From: Thelephora terrestris
Taxonomy: Eukaryota > Basidiomycota > Agaricomycetes > Thelephorales > Thelephoraceae
Assembly (NCBI GenBank): GCA_015956445.1
Contig: WIUZ02000007.1
Location: 558,001 to 622,000, forward strand
DNA length: 64,000 bases
Direction of reading: 5' to 3'
The notes below the pieces were generated by a model. The model did no database searches. It had not been told where the DNA came from and worked only from the letters and a program-made list of their open reading frames with translations. Both the position numbers and the translations under genes were made by a program. Of the stretch, positions 1 through 11,016 are shown piece after piece; position 1 is the stretch's first letter, and every line of letters begins with the position of its first letter.

Positions 1-1088
1 CTGTCATATTCACTGAAGGGTCCAGATAGCATCCTAAAAATAGTCTGAGAATCCGCGTTGCGGGGGTGATGTGGCAGACGTACCAGCCTTGGTGTGGAAC
101 GTTACTTGATTGTGTGAATTGTCGTGGACGCCCTCGATGATATCAATTTCACCGGACTAAATCTCAACGGTCAGTTCATCCGGGGGCAGGGTTCAGTAAG
201 ATAGGAGACTCACGTTTGGCCATTGGCCATTGCCCAGCAGCCTATCCAAGAGCAGGGACTTAGTGGGTTAGGTGGACAAACGATCTAGGGGAGCATACCA
301 GTAAGCGGGCCAGGTTGCTGTGCTCATCGTTAGGAACTCCTGGAACTGAATAATATTGGAAAACCACTGACCGCAACCCCACGGAACCCTATCAAGGTCC
401 AAGATGAATAGGCCTGTGTTGTACTGCGGCACGCTTGATATCCGCACACTATAATAGGCGTAGCACCACGCGGGTACATTCATGAAACGATGAGCTCACC
501 TTGCACGGTTAACTCCAGCAGCCAGCCAAGTGTAATTATCCCCTCGCATGACCACTTTACCATTATTCTCGACATACACGAGGCCCTTCGCAAAAGAGCT
601 GTTTCTGTCTTGATAACTTGGAAGGAATCAGTCCTCCGTCAGAACGTAAACGTGTACGCCACTCACTCTACTTTCCCACTGATGACCATGCATGCGCGTT
701 ACCAACCGTTATCCCCGTCGAACGCAATGCACAACTTACTTTGTCGGATCTGTTCCCGTAAAAAAGTCCCATCGGCTGTTGAGGGTGTGAGTTAGCGATT
801 CCAAATGGCGCATCAGACAGTTGCTCACTCAAAGAAGGTTTCCCCCTGGTATGTATCCTCCAGGATCCACAGGAACTCTGATCCATTCGGGTTGTGATCG
901 AATGCGCCCGAGGATTGTCGTTTCCCAAGTAGTTTCGTGTCGCTCGCATTCAAGCCCGGCTCCCACCACAGAGAGTTCAAACTCTCGGACCAAGGGTCGA
1001 GGAATGACGGAAGCATTGATGTTGGTGATCCATTGACTGCGGGCAGTAGAAGTACAGCAGTTGCGAATAAGCAGGTAGGAAACCGCAT
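1..1088 (-). CDS. GH16 endo-beta-glucanase-like secreted enzyme, C-terminus off window
   Basis: Glycoside hydrolase family 16 (laminarinase-type), expected to cut beta-1,3/1,4-glucans outside the cell or in the wall. I read eight exons: 1088-829, 775-740, 616-500, 448-372, 317-299, 241-214, 156-84 and 33-1, and all joins keep phase. The start at 1088 gives a hydrophobic signal peptide (MRFPTCLFATAVLLLPAVNG) and is followed by a possible KR processing site. Core motifs are DTYQGETFFD, RWDFFTGTDPTN, VRISSVPQYNTGLFILDL, WPAYW and the catalytic GEIDIIEG, whose two Glu are the nucleophile and the acid/base in this family. The 3' part, including the rest of the beta-jelly-roll, lies beyond base 1. 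Exons of 19, 28 and 36 nt are unusually small. The family is clear; the exact substrate is not. Confidence 0.9.
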
Positions 1089-1381
1089 AACAAGTCTTGC
1101 AATTAAGTAGGCGTGTTCGTGAGTCGTCGTTAGAGAAGGGCGAAAAGTGGATATTGTCCTGGAATGGATCACTCTATAAGCTAGCCACCACGACGCAAGC
1201 CCTACTCCGCACGGATGCCTCGTGCCAGGTGGTGCCACAACTGTGGGAAGTGGGTTCGAAAATAATTGCCTTATTCGGGTCTCGGATACAGCCGAGATAA
1301 TTACATCAGCAGATGGATAACTCATAGGACATGTCCTAATTTGGAAGTTGAATCAGTTCTCCCTCTCCCTTCCATCCCGCC

Positions 1382-2723
1382 ATGGATCCCGCTTCTACTT
1401 CCGCTGCAGCTCTCAAGCTCGAGATCGCAAAACTCTCAGGCAAGTCGATCCAAGAAAAACCGCGAAGAGTTGGCTTGATGAAACCGGATCAGGCGCTATT
1501 GACAGACACAAATCCGGGGCCCCGTATAAGCCCCCCTCCAGAACTAACGTCTACGTTAACCCAAACTACAAGCCTTCATCTCGTCCCAACCAGGTGCAAC
1601 CTCGCCCAGCTCCGTACCATCGACCAGCACCCATCAAGAACACCGGTGAGAAGCGCGACGTCGTTCTTAACGGCGTCGCGTTCCAATCTTCAGGGCGATC
1701 ACTCGTACGCAAGGACCGTGAGTACACGTGGGGTAAGTGTGGCTTCCTCGAGTTTCTGACTCATGCCGCAGTGCCTCAACCCACTCGGCCGACACCCTCA
1801 GCTCCCGGGGTCACCAACTTCAAGCACGCCCCTAGGTATTCAACCAAACCTCGATCATCCCGACAGCGAGCCCGACCCGGTCGCAATTTGACACTCGCCA
1901 CCAGCCAAACCTCGTCCGTCGTAGTCCACATTCACAAGCCGCTCACCGCTTATCCTGCCCTTAGATACAAAGCAGCCCAAAAGCGCATCAAGTTCTCCGA
2001 CAAACAGTGCCCCCGGTTCACCACAACTGGTACGACTCTATCCTCCCTCCAGTTCCCTTTTTGTCCTTCTGAACCGTGGGACCCGATCACGTCCTGTGTT
2101 GTCTAGGCAGCTGCAGCAGAGGCCTCACTTGTCCTTACCAGCATGACCCTGATAAGATCGCCCTCTGTTGGCCATTTACGCAAGGATCTTGTCCCAATAG
2201 CGCCGAAACTTGCCATCTCTCTCATAACCCAACCCCGGAACGCACGCCTACTTGCATGCACTTCGCCAACAACGGTCGCTGCAATCGTGAAAGTTGTCCA
2301 TTCCCCCATGTTCGACTTGGGCAAAAGGAGGGTGTCTGTCGCGACTTTGCCGTGTTAGGCTATTGCGCAGCTGGCTTCGATTGTCCCAAGCAGCATGTAC
2401 GGGAATGCCCTGATTTTGCCGAGAAGGGAACTTGTATCACCAAGGGTTGCAAACTTCCTCATGTTATTCGTGCCAACCGGAAACGGCAGCCTGGTCCTGA
2501 AATGGCGACTCCCTCGTCGCCTACGGTTTTGAAGAATTCTGAATCTCCTGCTCTGGTCTCTGGTACTGATGACCTTAAGCTTCCCACAGTTGAGGAGGCG
2601 CAATTGGGTGATGATTTCATCCCTCTCAATACATTCAACGAGAGCAGCGAAGACGACGATGTCGAAGATGATGATGATGACGACGACGACGACGGCAGTG
2701 ACGAGGAAATCGAGGAAACGTGA
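1382..2723 (+). CDS. CCCH zinc-finger protein, ZC3H3/Red5-like
   Basis: Five CCCH fingers in tandem in the C-terminal half: CPRFTTTGSC.., CWPFTQGSC.., CMHFANNGRC.., CRDFAVLGYC.. and CPDFAEKGTC.., each closed by a C-x3-H. Spacing and linkers resemble human ZC3H3 and fission yeast Red5, which act in nuclear RNA polyadenylation and surveillance; that role is inferred here. The N-terminal half is basic and Pro-rich, with a VVLNGVAFQSSGRSLVRKD segment also seen in relatives. The C-terminus is a long Asp/Glu tail. I read exon 1 as 1382-1439, then a GC-AG intron to 1492, a probable intron near 1709-1770, an intron at 2030-2106 and a last exon 2107-2723. The join at 2029/2107 falls inside finger 1. 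The middle exon structure (1700-1980) is the weakest part. Confidence 0.82.
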
Positions 2724-2894
2724 TGACGCGGCTATCTCTACATCTTTTAGTTATCTAGCGTATTGTGTGAATATACCATCATCTTATCCAGAAGTTTTGT
2801 TGGGTGAGGTGGGAATTCGGAAGACTTTGGTGTGATCGGACTTCGCGCCATTGAAGGTCCACGACAACTCATCACTCCCATCCACCCACCAGTC

Positions 2895-3774
2895 ATGGCA
2901 CGCTCGTTCCGTTCACCGTTATTCTCGCTGGCGACTCTGGTTTTATTTGCATGGTCGACTTCGGCCTTACACTTTTACATGGACCTCAAAGAGAAACGAT
3001 GTTTCATTGAGGAGCTGCCATCTGACACTGTCGTGGAAGGTACATACAGCTCGCCTATCGTCTACTTGGAGGACGCGCTTCGTTGACTCAAAACGAACCA
3101 GGGCAGTATCGTGCGCTCGAATGGCACGAGGGGGAGCAAAAGTATAAGGAGAATCCGCGGATGGGCGTTCTCGTTGAAGTCACTGTATGTATACACCACT
3201 CTCTTATCCTTCGCATTCCTCCACCAAGAAGAAGCTAACATCAACCTTTCCTTCCCTACATTCGATGGCGGCTTTCCGTAGGAAATGAACCACGATAACT
3301 CGTTAGTCAACACCCGAGGTCCAACCACCGGTCGGTTCACCTTCACCTCCCACGATTCCGGAGACCACACGATATGCATTTCGCCCTCCTACGTCGGTTC
3401 GACTTGGTTCTCACCATCCTCCCACATTCGAATGGACTTCGATATCGCGATAGGCAAAGCCCGTCCGGACCTCGACCACGACCGTTCGCACGTCTCGGAA
3501 GTCGCTGCCAAGGTCCGAGAGTTGAACGTCAAACTGGAAGATATAAGGAGAGAGCAACAATATCAGAGGGAGAGGGAGGCTGATTTTAGGGATTTGAGCG
3601 AGGTGACGAACTCGAGAGCGGTGTGGTATAGCGTGGCTCAGATCGTGGTGCTGGTTGCGACTTGTGCATGGCAGCTGAGACACCTTAAGGTGAGCTTTCC
3701 CCCTTTTGTATCCCTCTTTGACAACACGGTTTATTTTGGTACAGCACTTTTTTGACGACAGGAAAATGAGATGA
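2895..3774 (+). CDS. p24/emp24-GOLD family cargo receptor
   Basis: Single-pass p24 protein of COPII/COPI vesicles that cycles between ER and Golgi and helps sort cargo. Exons are 2895-3039, 3102-3184, 3282-3689 and 3745-3774, giving 221 residues. It has a signal peptide (about residues 1-24, ending WSTSALHF), a GOLD domain with the hallmark CFIEELPSDTVVEG near its start and GRFTFTSHDSGDHTICISPSY further on, a coiled-coil stretch (KVRELNVKLEDIRREQQYQR), a membrane span (VWYSVAQIVVLVATCAW) and a short cytosolic tail ending HFFDDRKMR. The two aromatic residues are the usual COPII signal; the basic end is not a canonical KKxx. The length is normal for the family. Which p24 subfamily it belongs to was not settled. 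Confidence 0.93.
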
Positions 3775-4008
3775 TCCACGTAGTTCGACGCGTGCTCCCA
3801 CCACGTGTGGCGAGATCCCGTTATATATCGTTATATCTCTCGAGTTGCTTTGGAAAATGCACTGTCTTCTTTGTACCTGGAATCATTAAATGGCCCACCC
3901 CCACAACTTGGGTATGACAGGCATTAGACCCGCGTAATTCGGGGTCAAACTCTGTGGTATATGTCGTGGTATCCAACCCTCTTCCTATCCCTGGAGACAA
4001 AGAACGAA

Positions 4009-5946
4009 TTAGTTTGTGAGTGGGACGTTCCTGATCCATCTTGTGATAAGATCCTGGGAGAAGGTATCAATTGAGTGTGGTACTCGACGGCGACGGACGT
4101 GACTGACCAATGCAGCCTCGGGTTGGTCAAAGGGCACCATATGCCTACAAGCCTATTCAGCTTCGTTCACAGTATTAGCACCAACTGTCGTACCCAGCTT
4201 CATGAACGACGACGAAAGTGACATTCCCCGCAGTGAAACCATTTCCTCCCGCGCTCCTCACAGTGCCAACTACTTCTTGTGAGTCTTCAGTGATCCAAGG
4301 GATAGGCCTTCTAATCAGGAATTCATCATGGAAGACGCTTTCGAGTTTCTCCAGCCATTTCTCATTGCCGATGAAGTTGCAAACGCTATCTGTACAGACC
4401 GAATGCAGTTGAAGAGATGCAGCAATTTTTGCAGATATAATTGAACGTACCAGCGTTCCCGGCGTACACGAGCAACCTGACGCCGTTGTTTACGAGGTTG
4501 GTGAGCAAAGGAGCACTGTTACGCATCCCGTCGCCTGTGGCCCGGAAGCCAAGGTATACCGACGGACTACCGTTAGTGAAATTTCGCGCAGGATCTATAC
4601 CCAGTTGCGATTTGACCGTTGCGTTGTTCATGAACGTTTCGACCCAGCTAAGTTCTTCGTAGCAGGTGTTGTCAGCTACACAGGGCTTGCGGACATCGTA
4701 TGGGTTCAGGTTCAATTCTGAAGGATGAAGTTAGCATCCTGGGAATCGTACCAGGTAGTAGGAAGATGTACTTGGGACCAAGCTCTCAAGGGCGTATGAA
4801 CAATAGGACTCGGCAGAAGCACAAGTGATGCTGTTGTCGAACTTCTGGCAAGCTTCAGTGAGTGAACGACAGCGGGGAACACTCCGTCGGAGGCCTTTGC
4901 ATTCGCGACTCTCAGGTTCAAACAACGCGTAAGGCCCCTCGCAAACCCAATCCGGTATGGAAGAATACTGCTCAAGCGGGTTCGTCCACCCATTCGCTAG
5001 GATGACAGAGGCCAAGTTTATCCTTGTCAATCCGGGTACAGGGTCGACCTCGAGTTCCCTGTTCCTCCTGTCGAAGACAGCTGCGGTGTTTGGAGCATAA
5101 GTCCCCCCGTAGCTTTCTGCGGCCATGTGGAACTTGTCCGTCGCGTACTCTGGGAACCGGGAGAAGAAGAGCTGGAAGAATGCGTAGACATCTTCACCGG
5201 CGGCGTAGCTCCTGCTGACCTTCGAGCCGTTATCAGAGTAGGACCATCCAACGTTCACCGGTTGGTCGAGAAATAAGATGTTACTGTGCGTATTCCAGGA
5301 GTACTTGTTCCTGGCTACATATCCGTCATCGGAGGCGATCTGACAAGGTCCAAGCTCAAACAAGAGACCCATAGCGGAGGAAGCCCCAGGGCCGCCTATA
5401 GGAACGGATAGAACGAATTAATTAATGTACCATGAAGAATCGTAAGAGCCAGAAGGTTTCTACACTCACCATTGGTCCAATAAATGAAATCAGCCGTCTC
5501 TGGAGAATGCCTGGATTCGAAGAACCAAAAGAATAGGTGTTTGCCGGTGGTGATGTCCAAATATCCCGAATACTGTTTCACCCCCGAGTCACAAATCGTG
5601 GGCTTTGTGACTCGGAGCCGATGGGAAGTGAAGCTGGGGTGGGTGAACAGTTCGACTGCCGGTGGTTACAGCGGGTGCATGCACGCATGTCAGGGCTTCG
5701 ATGTCAGAGATCCTTTGGCTTTTGGAGTTTACGACGCAAGCACGTACACGTTTGACCATTGCGGGTTATAAATTCTCGGTCATTCTCAACCCATTGGTCC
5801 ACAATATCCTCCGCCGAGTCGAAACCGGGAAGCCGCCCCTTAGGACCGTCGTTAATGACTTGCTGGTCGTCGAATGGAATGGCGACGACAACTGTTGAGA
5901 TAACCAGAACCCCAAGCCAGACAAGTTCTCGAAGCAGTGCCCTCAT
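4009..5946 (-). CDS. S10 serine carboxypeptidase (carboxypeptidase Y-like)
   Basis: Secreted or vacuolar serine carboxypeptidase that removes C-terminal residues from peptides. Seven exons keep phase: 5946-5748, 5655-5470, 5395-4772, 4717-4451, 4389-4194, 4144-4108 and 4053-4009, giving 517 residues. An N-terminal hydrophobic segment follows MRALLRELVW. The oxyanion motif is WTNGGPGASS, made across an intron. The catalytic Ser lies in AESYGGTYAP, the catalytic Asp in VYAGNADSVCNF (its codon is split by an intron), and the catalytic His in HEAGHMVPFDQPEAAL. Cys-rich insertions and NPYDVRKPC match fungal CPY-type enzymes. The protein ends RNVPLTN. All three catalytic residues are present, so the enzyme looks active. 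A possible propeptide lies between the signal and FELFTHPSF. Confidence 0.94.
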
Positions 5947-6199
5947 ACTGACTAGATTCGAAGGTGGCGGGCGGTCGGAGACCTCTGGACGCCGAAACCG
6001 ATCACCATGTTCGACAAAGCAGCTGATCACGCCCACCAGAGCAGTGACACTGGCAAATTATTCCAATTCTGTAGCGATCCCATGAGAAACTACTATGTCT
6101 GCGCCATCTCAATTTATTGCTCACTAAACAAACGAAAGCGTGTGGCTGAGAATGAACAACACAGAAGTTTCAAACCCTGGGGTAGGGTTCCTGGCGAAT

Positions 6200-6208
6200 G
6201 GTATATAG
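6200..6208 (+). promoter_or_regulatory. TATA-like box upstream of 5S rRNA gene
   Basis: TATATA at 6202-6207 sits about 24-29 bases before the first base of the 5S gene. Several fungi use such an upstream TATA element with the internal control region for TFIIIC/TFIIIB and RNA polymerase III. The position fits; the function is inferred. Confidence 0.5.
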
Positions 6209-6230
6209 GCAACAGATAAGTACACTAGAT

Positions 6231-6348
6231 ATCCACGGCCATAGGACCTTGAAAGCACCGCATCCCGTCCGATCTGCGAAGTTAACCAGGGTGCTGCCCA
6301 GTTAGGACCACGGTGGGGGACCACGCGGGAATCCTGGGTGCTGTGGTT
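6231..6348 (+). rRNA. 5S ribosomal RNA
   Basis: Dispersed 5S rRNA gene of about 118 nt. It begins ATCCACGGCCATAGGACC and contains the conserved core GAAAGCACCGCATCCCGTCC, then GATCTGCGAAGTTAACC (internal control region), CCACGGTGGGGGACCACG and the closing GGGTGCTGTGG, which pairs with the 5' end. A run of seven T at 6347-6353 is the Pol III terminator. Scattered 5S copies outside the rDNA repeat are known in many fungi. Small differences from the consensus I recall (for example GGGTGCTGCCCAG) could be normal variation. Confidence 0.95.
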
Positions 6349-6353
6349 TTTTT
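6347..6353 (+). terminator. Pol III T-run terminator of 5S gene
   Basis: Seven consecutive T on the coding strand directly at the 3' end of the 5S rRNA gene, the standard RNA polymerase III stop signal. Confidence 0.8.
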
Positions 6354-8173
6354 CACTTTGCTCTGGCTTTTTTTCACCGTTTCTCTGTTAGGATTTTCAC
6401 TCAGCAAAGACACTGGCATATTCTCCTCCCCCACGAGAGAATATTACTGCATTCTACAGATTGCTGGGGAAAACAACATCTGTCGGATCGGTTCAGCACA
6501 CGCCGATAAAGTTTCCCCTTCCCCGGTCTTTTTCACTAAACTTCCGCTCTTTGCACGAAGTTGTATTCGCAACACTGTACGGAGGACGCTTGGTAGCACA
6601 AAAATGAGCAAAAATAAACAACGGCAGCGACAAACGACTCGAAAATCAATGTCACCCGGCTGAGGGAGTGTCGAAAAGGCACAATGTGCACCGTATCGTC
6701 TGCTTCTACTTTCAGTGGTAGATGCAGCAGTATAGACAGTCGCTCGATTCAGAGGAACCCTGAGCTTGAGACTGGAATCTAGCCGAAGTTCACCAACACC
6801 CTGAATTCTTGGTATGTGTCTGATGTTCTCCACACTAGCTCACGAAGCAAACCAGAGGTTTTGGGTGGGAAGAAAGAGAGTGAAAGGAAGGAACTGGTCG
6901 GCCAAGTAGCACCCACGCACTCAAGTCCAAGTCATTGAAGGGTAAAAGTAGAATCGAGCTGCGGGATGCTAGGGGCAACCACGGAACACCAAAATCTAAG
7001 CCGCGCACATGTCCCATACCCAGCATATAGCCTGACGACACCCAACGAATGAGAGCCCGAAAGCTGGCGAAAATCAAAGCTGACAGGGCAAGACGCGGCC
7101 AGGTCACAAGCTGAGTTCCGCGGAACGGATGATCGCACAAGACCTGCCAGTGGGTAAGACTAGGACCCCCGATAATCGGTTATGAGGTATGATCAAAAAT
7201 CAGAGACTTCTGGTCCGGACACCTTGGCCGTTCCTTTGGTCCGAGTTGAGCACCGGCATGGGGTTTGAGCTGGTTTGAGCAAAATTTGGTCCGGAAAGGT
7301 ACCATAGATGCCTAAAAATGCCGAAATTTCCCCGATTTTTGCCTGATTTTTCCCCCGCCCCCGAACGTCTGCTGATACGCCTAGGTGCAAGATCAACGTT
7401 CAACCTGAGGATCCTCTCCTTGAGGCTACCGCATTCAAAAGGCTCAATTACAACGTCCAATAACTAAGTTACGAGCGGAAAGAACTACCGTTAATATTCT
7501 TGCCACTGCTGTGAGTGTGGCATCGGCACTGTTCATCATGCATCATGTCAGACAATGTCCAATCTCAGTGTTACCGGCCCGTGTGCGGCCCTGATCTACG
7601 CTGTTTCTATTTTTTGTTCTTAGGATTTTCTGAACGCACGAGAGGTCTTCTGCTCTTGACTTGCACGCTCGGGAGAATTGTCTCCACTGTTTTCTGATGC
7701 GATGGCTCATCGAATGAGTGCGAGCCTCGAGGGTCATCCGAACTTCTTTCTGGGAGTCACGTGCCTTTGGCTGGGGCAAAACGTGCGAGAGGCGGTCGAC
7801 AGCCGAGGCAAGGCTGGTCCGGATCACGCACGCAGTGTCCCTTGAAGGAGTCCGATTGGTCCGGGATTTTGAACATACATTTTTTCCAAAAAAATGGTGT
7901 TTGGTCCGGAAAAAATCATACCTCCCTGAATTTTTGGCCCAGATTTGGTCCGGATTTTGCACCGGACCTTCCCCTCAATTACCGGGGGTCCTGTAAGACT
8001 CTGGTTGCGCTCAAAGCCATTCTCTGTCTTGCCGAAGAGTCGCTAACGACGCGTGACGAAAGTCCGAAGGAGAGGCGGTGGAAGGGGAGGATTGGCGGCA
8101 AGTCAAACCATGATTACGGAAGCATCCAACTCTCACCTTTCCTCCATTCCACTGCATACCAACCCTTGCAACA
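6354..8173. other. Gene-poor spacer with recurring TTGGTCCGG motifs
   Basis: No coding region could be supported on either strand. Between about 7205 and 7980 the 9-mer TTGGTCCGG or a close variant occurs at least seven times, all on the + strand and in two groups (7205-7295 and 7812-7965). Each group is followed by A/T-rich stretches with TTTTT and AAAAAA runs. This looks like the remains of a repeated element with internal short repeats. No terminal inverted repeats or target duplication were found by eye. Confidence 0.5.
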
Positions 8174-9415
8174 ATGACGATTCCACCGGAGATCGTAGAC
8201 CGGATCATCGACTACGTCCATGACGACCCCGAGACCCTCATTGCCTGTTCGCTCGTCGCCAGAGACTGGGCTCCATCCACCCGCCTCCACCTCTTCGCAA
8301 AGATGGACATCTTGACCGCACGCGAGGGTACCAGACTCAAAGAACTCGCCAGCATCCTGCCCAAGCTCTTGTGCTACTGTCAAGAACTCACCCTAGGTGT
8401 GACATACGGCTTGGACAACACTCCCGCGACACCTGGGTACATTCAACTCAACGGACGAGTTAATGGTTTCACTTCGCTCCACACCCTACACATTCGTGGA
8501 TTTCCCTCTCGCCCCGAGGATAAGGATTTCGTCGAGCTTTTGTTGGCCATTTCGGAAAAGATTACCACCCTCACCCTCTCCGAGAGCGGCAATTTCGAAT
8601 CACGCCGCGATCTATGGAAGATCATACGGTTATTTCCAAACCTGCAAAATGTCCACGTCTCCAACCTCGGGTACACTTCTAGCGGAGAAGGGAAGCTAGT
8701 ACCCAGCCGTTGCTATTCTCCACACATCGTCTCTTTCTCACTCTCTACACACTGTATGGGCTTCGTCCTCGAACAACTCGCGGAACCCCCGTACCCCTTG
8801 ACACACCTAGAATCACTCGAAATCCATCATACCGACCAACAGCAGAAATATCTCAATTCGGTCGCAACTAAGTACCAAAATGCTATCACAACACTTAAAT
8901 TTGGCGCACAGTCAACTATCGGAGACGGTGTGTATTTGTTCCTACTTCCGCCTGCTTCTCGGCGATACCAATCACCTTTTACAGATATTCCGCCACATAT
9001 TGGTACATACAACTGCTTGCAAACGCTCACCCTGGGGAAACTGGAGCTTTTCGCAGCGTATCCGTCGGGTCACAAACCGACCACCATCGTCCTGTCGTTC
9101 GCCTGGGTTGCCGCAACCCTGGAACAAATCAACTCGAGTTTGAGGCATCTGGTATTCGAGATCGCGGTCACCGAGAGGCGCGATCTCGATGCGGTCTCTT
9201 GGGAGGATGTTGATGCATTTCTCGACTCCCGCGAACAGTTCCAAGATTTGCAGTCTGTCCATGTCGTGTTTCTCGACACGATACCTACGACACTCACCTC
9301 GGAGCCGGAGAGGTTGCGCCAGGGTATCAATCTCAGCGAGGAGTTGATGGAGCGGATGTGGAGAACAGTCGATCGAGGGTTGTTGAGGTGTACAGCCCGA
9401 GGGCTGCGCACTTAA
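8174..9415 (+). CDS. F-box-like protein with leucine-rich C-terminal region
   Basis: The N-terminus MTIPPEIVDRIIDYVHDD, followed by TLIACSLVARDWAPSTRLHLF, is the classic short F-box-like module of agaricomycete proteins, expected to bind Skp1 in an SCF ubiquitin ligase. The rest has irregular leucine-rich segments (LTTLTLSE, LQTLTLGKLEL, SLRHLVFEI) that probably form the substrate-recognition solenoid. The frame is open for 413 codons. A GT-AG intron of 57 bases at 8928-8984, a multiple of three, may be removed, joining TIGD to IPPHIG; I favour splicing because the insert is low in regular structure. The upstream bases CAACA before ATG support the start. The target is unknown; such genes form large, fast-changing families in this clade. 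Confidence 0.8.
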   Translation: MTIPPEIVDRIIDYVHDDPETLIACSLVARDWAPSTRLHLFAKMDILTAREGTRLKELASILPKLLCYCQELTLGVTYGLDNTPATPGYIQLNGRVNGFTSLHTLHIRGFPSRPEDKDFVELLLAISEKITTLTLSESGNFESRRDLWKIIRLFPNLQNVHVSNLGYTSSGEGKLVPSRCYSPHIVSFSLSTHCMGFVLEQLAEPPYPLTHLESLEIHHTDQQQKYLNSVATKYQNAITTLKFGAQSTIGDGVYLFLLPPASRRYQSPFTDIPPHIGTYNCLQTLTLGKLELFAAYPSGHKPTTIVLSFAWVAATLEQINSSLRHLVFEIAVTERRDLDAVSWEDVDAFLDSREQFQDLQSVHVVFLDTIPTTLTSEPERLRQGINLSEELMERMWRTVDRGLLRCTARGLRT

Positions 9416-9939
9416 CGCAGATCAACCAGAGAGTGTGGTCACGATTTCCTCCCCTTCCGCAGGTGTCCGGAATTCAGGCACGCCGGCGTGAATGCCGAAC
9501 TTGTGCACGCGTTCGGCCCTCGCGTCATTAGATGTGACCGAGGTCGCCGGGACTAGATTAGAGAGCGTCAGCTCCTGGTGCTGTGCAGGAGGAAAATCCT
9601 GCCGAGAAGCGGCAGGGCCCCGGGGCTAGAACTGTAACTAAAATTAGATTCTCGTCGAAGGGGTTGCGGAAAGAGTTGACTGGAGTGTACGATACTGTGG
9701 CCCTCGCTCACCCACCTTTCCGACGGTAGGCTCGTCGTAGGCTGCCCGACGGAACGCGTATCTTATCATTCTCCTGTAGCGACGCCTTTTATTTGTCTCC
9801 ATTAATATCTCACAATAGGCCACAAGGCAGGCGTGATTTTCCGGACTCCACCCACGGGTCATGGAGCGTCAATAAAAGCTCAGCGCTCAGAGGTCGAAGT
9901 TGCGCAGCTTGATTACTCTTAACCATCTCCTTCACAAAG
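9416..9939. other. Intergenic stretch, no gene seen
   Basis: Between the F-box gene and the thaumatin-like gene. No coding region could be supported on either strand. The last 100 bases presumably hold the thaumatin-like promoter; no clear TATA box was found. Confidence 0.5.
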
Positions 9940-11016
9940 ATGAAAGGCTGTTCTCTCAGTCGCAACACGGTGACCCTCGCCGTGGTAGTCGCTTCGTTGC
10001 TGACCACAGCTTCGACGCAGTCGTCCAGGACATTCACAGTTACAAACCACTGTCCCTTCACGATATGGTGCGATCGGAGAACCCAGTGGTCTGAAGAATC
10101 TGCTGACACACCCTTCAGGCCAGCCTTGTTAACCGATCTCCAGGCTGGCACGGCTGTGCCATCCCAACCCACGGGATGGGAACAAGCCTCTGGAGCCACA
10201 GTAACTTTCGCCGTCCCGTATAATTGGGCTGCGGGAAGGATATGGGGAAGAACAGAATGTAACTTCACCGTGAACCCCGGCCCGACCTCGTGCGCCACCG
10301 GCGGCTGCAACGGCGGTTTGCTTTGCGATCCAGGCACCGGAGGGGTTCGTATCGATAATCCGGATCGTGAGCTTCAGGCTGATGGTTGTGGGTCCCCAGG
10401 GCGTCCCTCCAGCTACACTGGCAGAGTTCACCCTCGGTATAAACGGCCTACCTGACTACTACGATGTGTCGCTGGTGGACGGGAGCAACCTCCCGATGAC
10501 GATAACCTCCGACAAGGGATGTCCGACTGCCTCCTGCCCCGTGGATCTAAATCCGGCATGTAAGCTAAATATATCCTTCGTACATATCCCCCCGGTGCGA
10601 GGCTCTTACGTATGTTTATAGGCCCGTCTGTGCTGGCTTACAAGGACTCGAGCGGCGTGGTCGTGGGGTGCGAGAGTGCGTGCCTTGCGAATCTGGACGG
10701 CAACCCAAGTACACGGCCTGTTTTCTCCCTGTGTTTCCTCAACTGAATGAATCGTGCATCCAGACAACTCTCCGAACTGCTGTTCGGGGTCGTACAATAC
10801 TCCGCAAACGTGCCCTGCGAGTGGGGTGACCTACTACAGCTATTTCAGTAAGTCGTGCATTCGATCTCTTAAACCCGATGAGTTTAAGGTTGTGCATCTA
10901 CAGAGAATCAGTGCCCAGACACTTACTCGTACCCTTTCGACGAGAGCAGTGGAACCGCTCTGTGGACTTGCGCCGCTAGTCTTTCATCCGATTACACCAT
11001 CGTCTTTTGCCCGTAG
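9940..11016 (+). CDS. Thaumatin-like protein (GH152-type fold), secreted
   Basis: Secreted thaumatin-like protein. Fungal members can hydrolyse beta-1,3-glucan and act in cell-wall remodelling, for example during fruit-body ageing; that role is inferred here. Five exons keep phase: 9940-10344, 10400-10559, 10622-10708, 10764-10847 and 10904-11016, giving 282 residues. It has a signal peptide (about residues 1-26), then RTFTVTNHCPFTIW, the signature-like GRIWGRTECNF, SCATGGCNGGLLCD, GVPPATLAEFTLG, DYYDVSLVDGSNLPM, CPVDLNPAC, SPNCCSGSYNTPQTCP and a C-terminal YTIVFCP. Sixteen or so Cys fit the disulfide-rich fold. The acidic residues of the cleft (E in LAEF, D in DYYDVSLVDG) are present. Confidence 0.95.

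Noticed and set aside
1348-1381. Longer N-terminus for the CCCH protein from an upstream start
   Set aside because: No ATG in that frame; the ATG at 1382 with the GC-AG intron joins in phase to a family-like sequence.
6313-6663. Open frame starting inside the 5S rRNA gene
   Set aside because: Its first part is rRNA and the rest is low-complexity; no protein family recognised.
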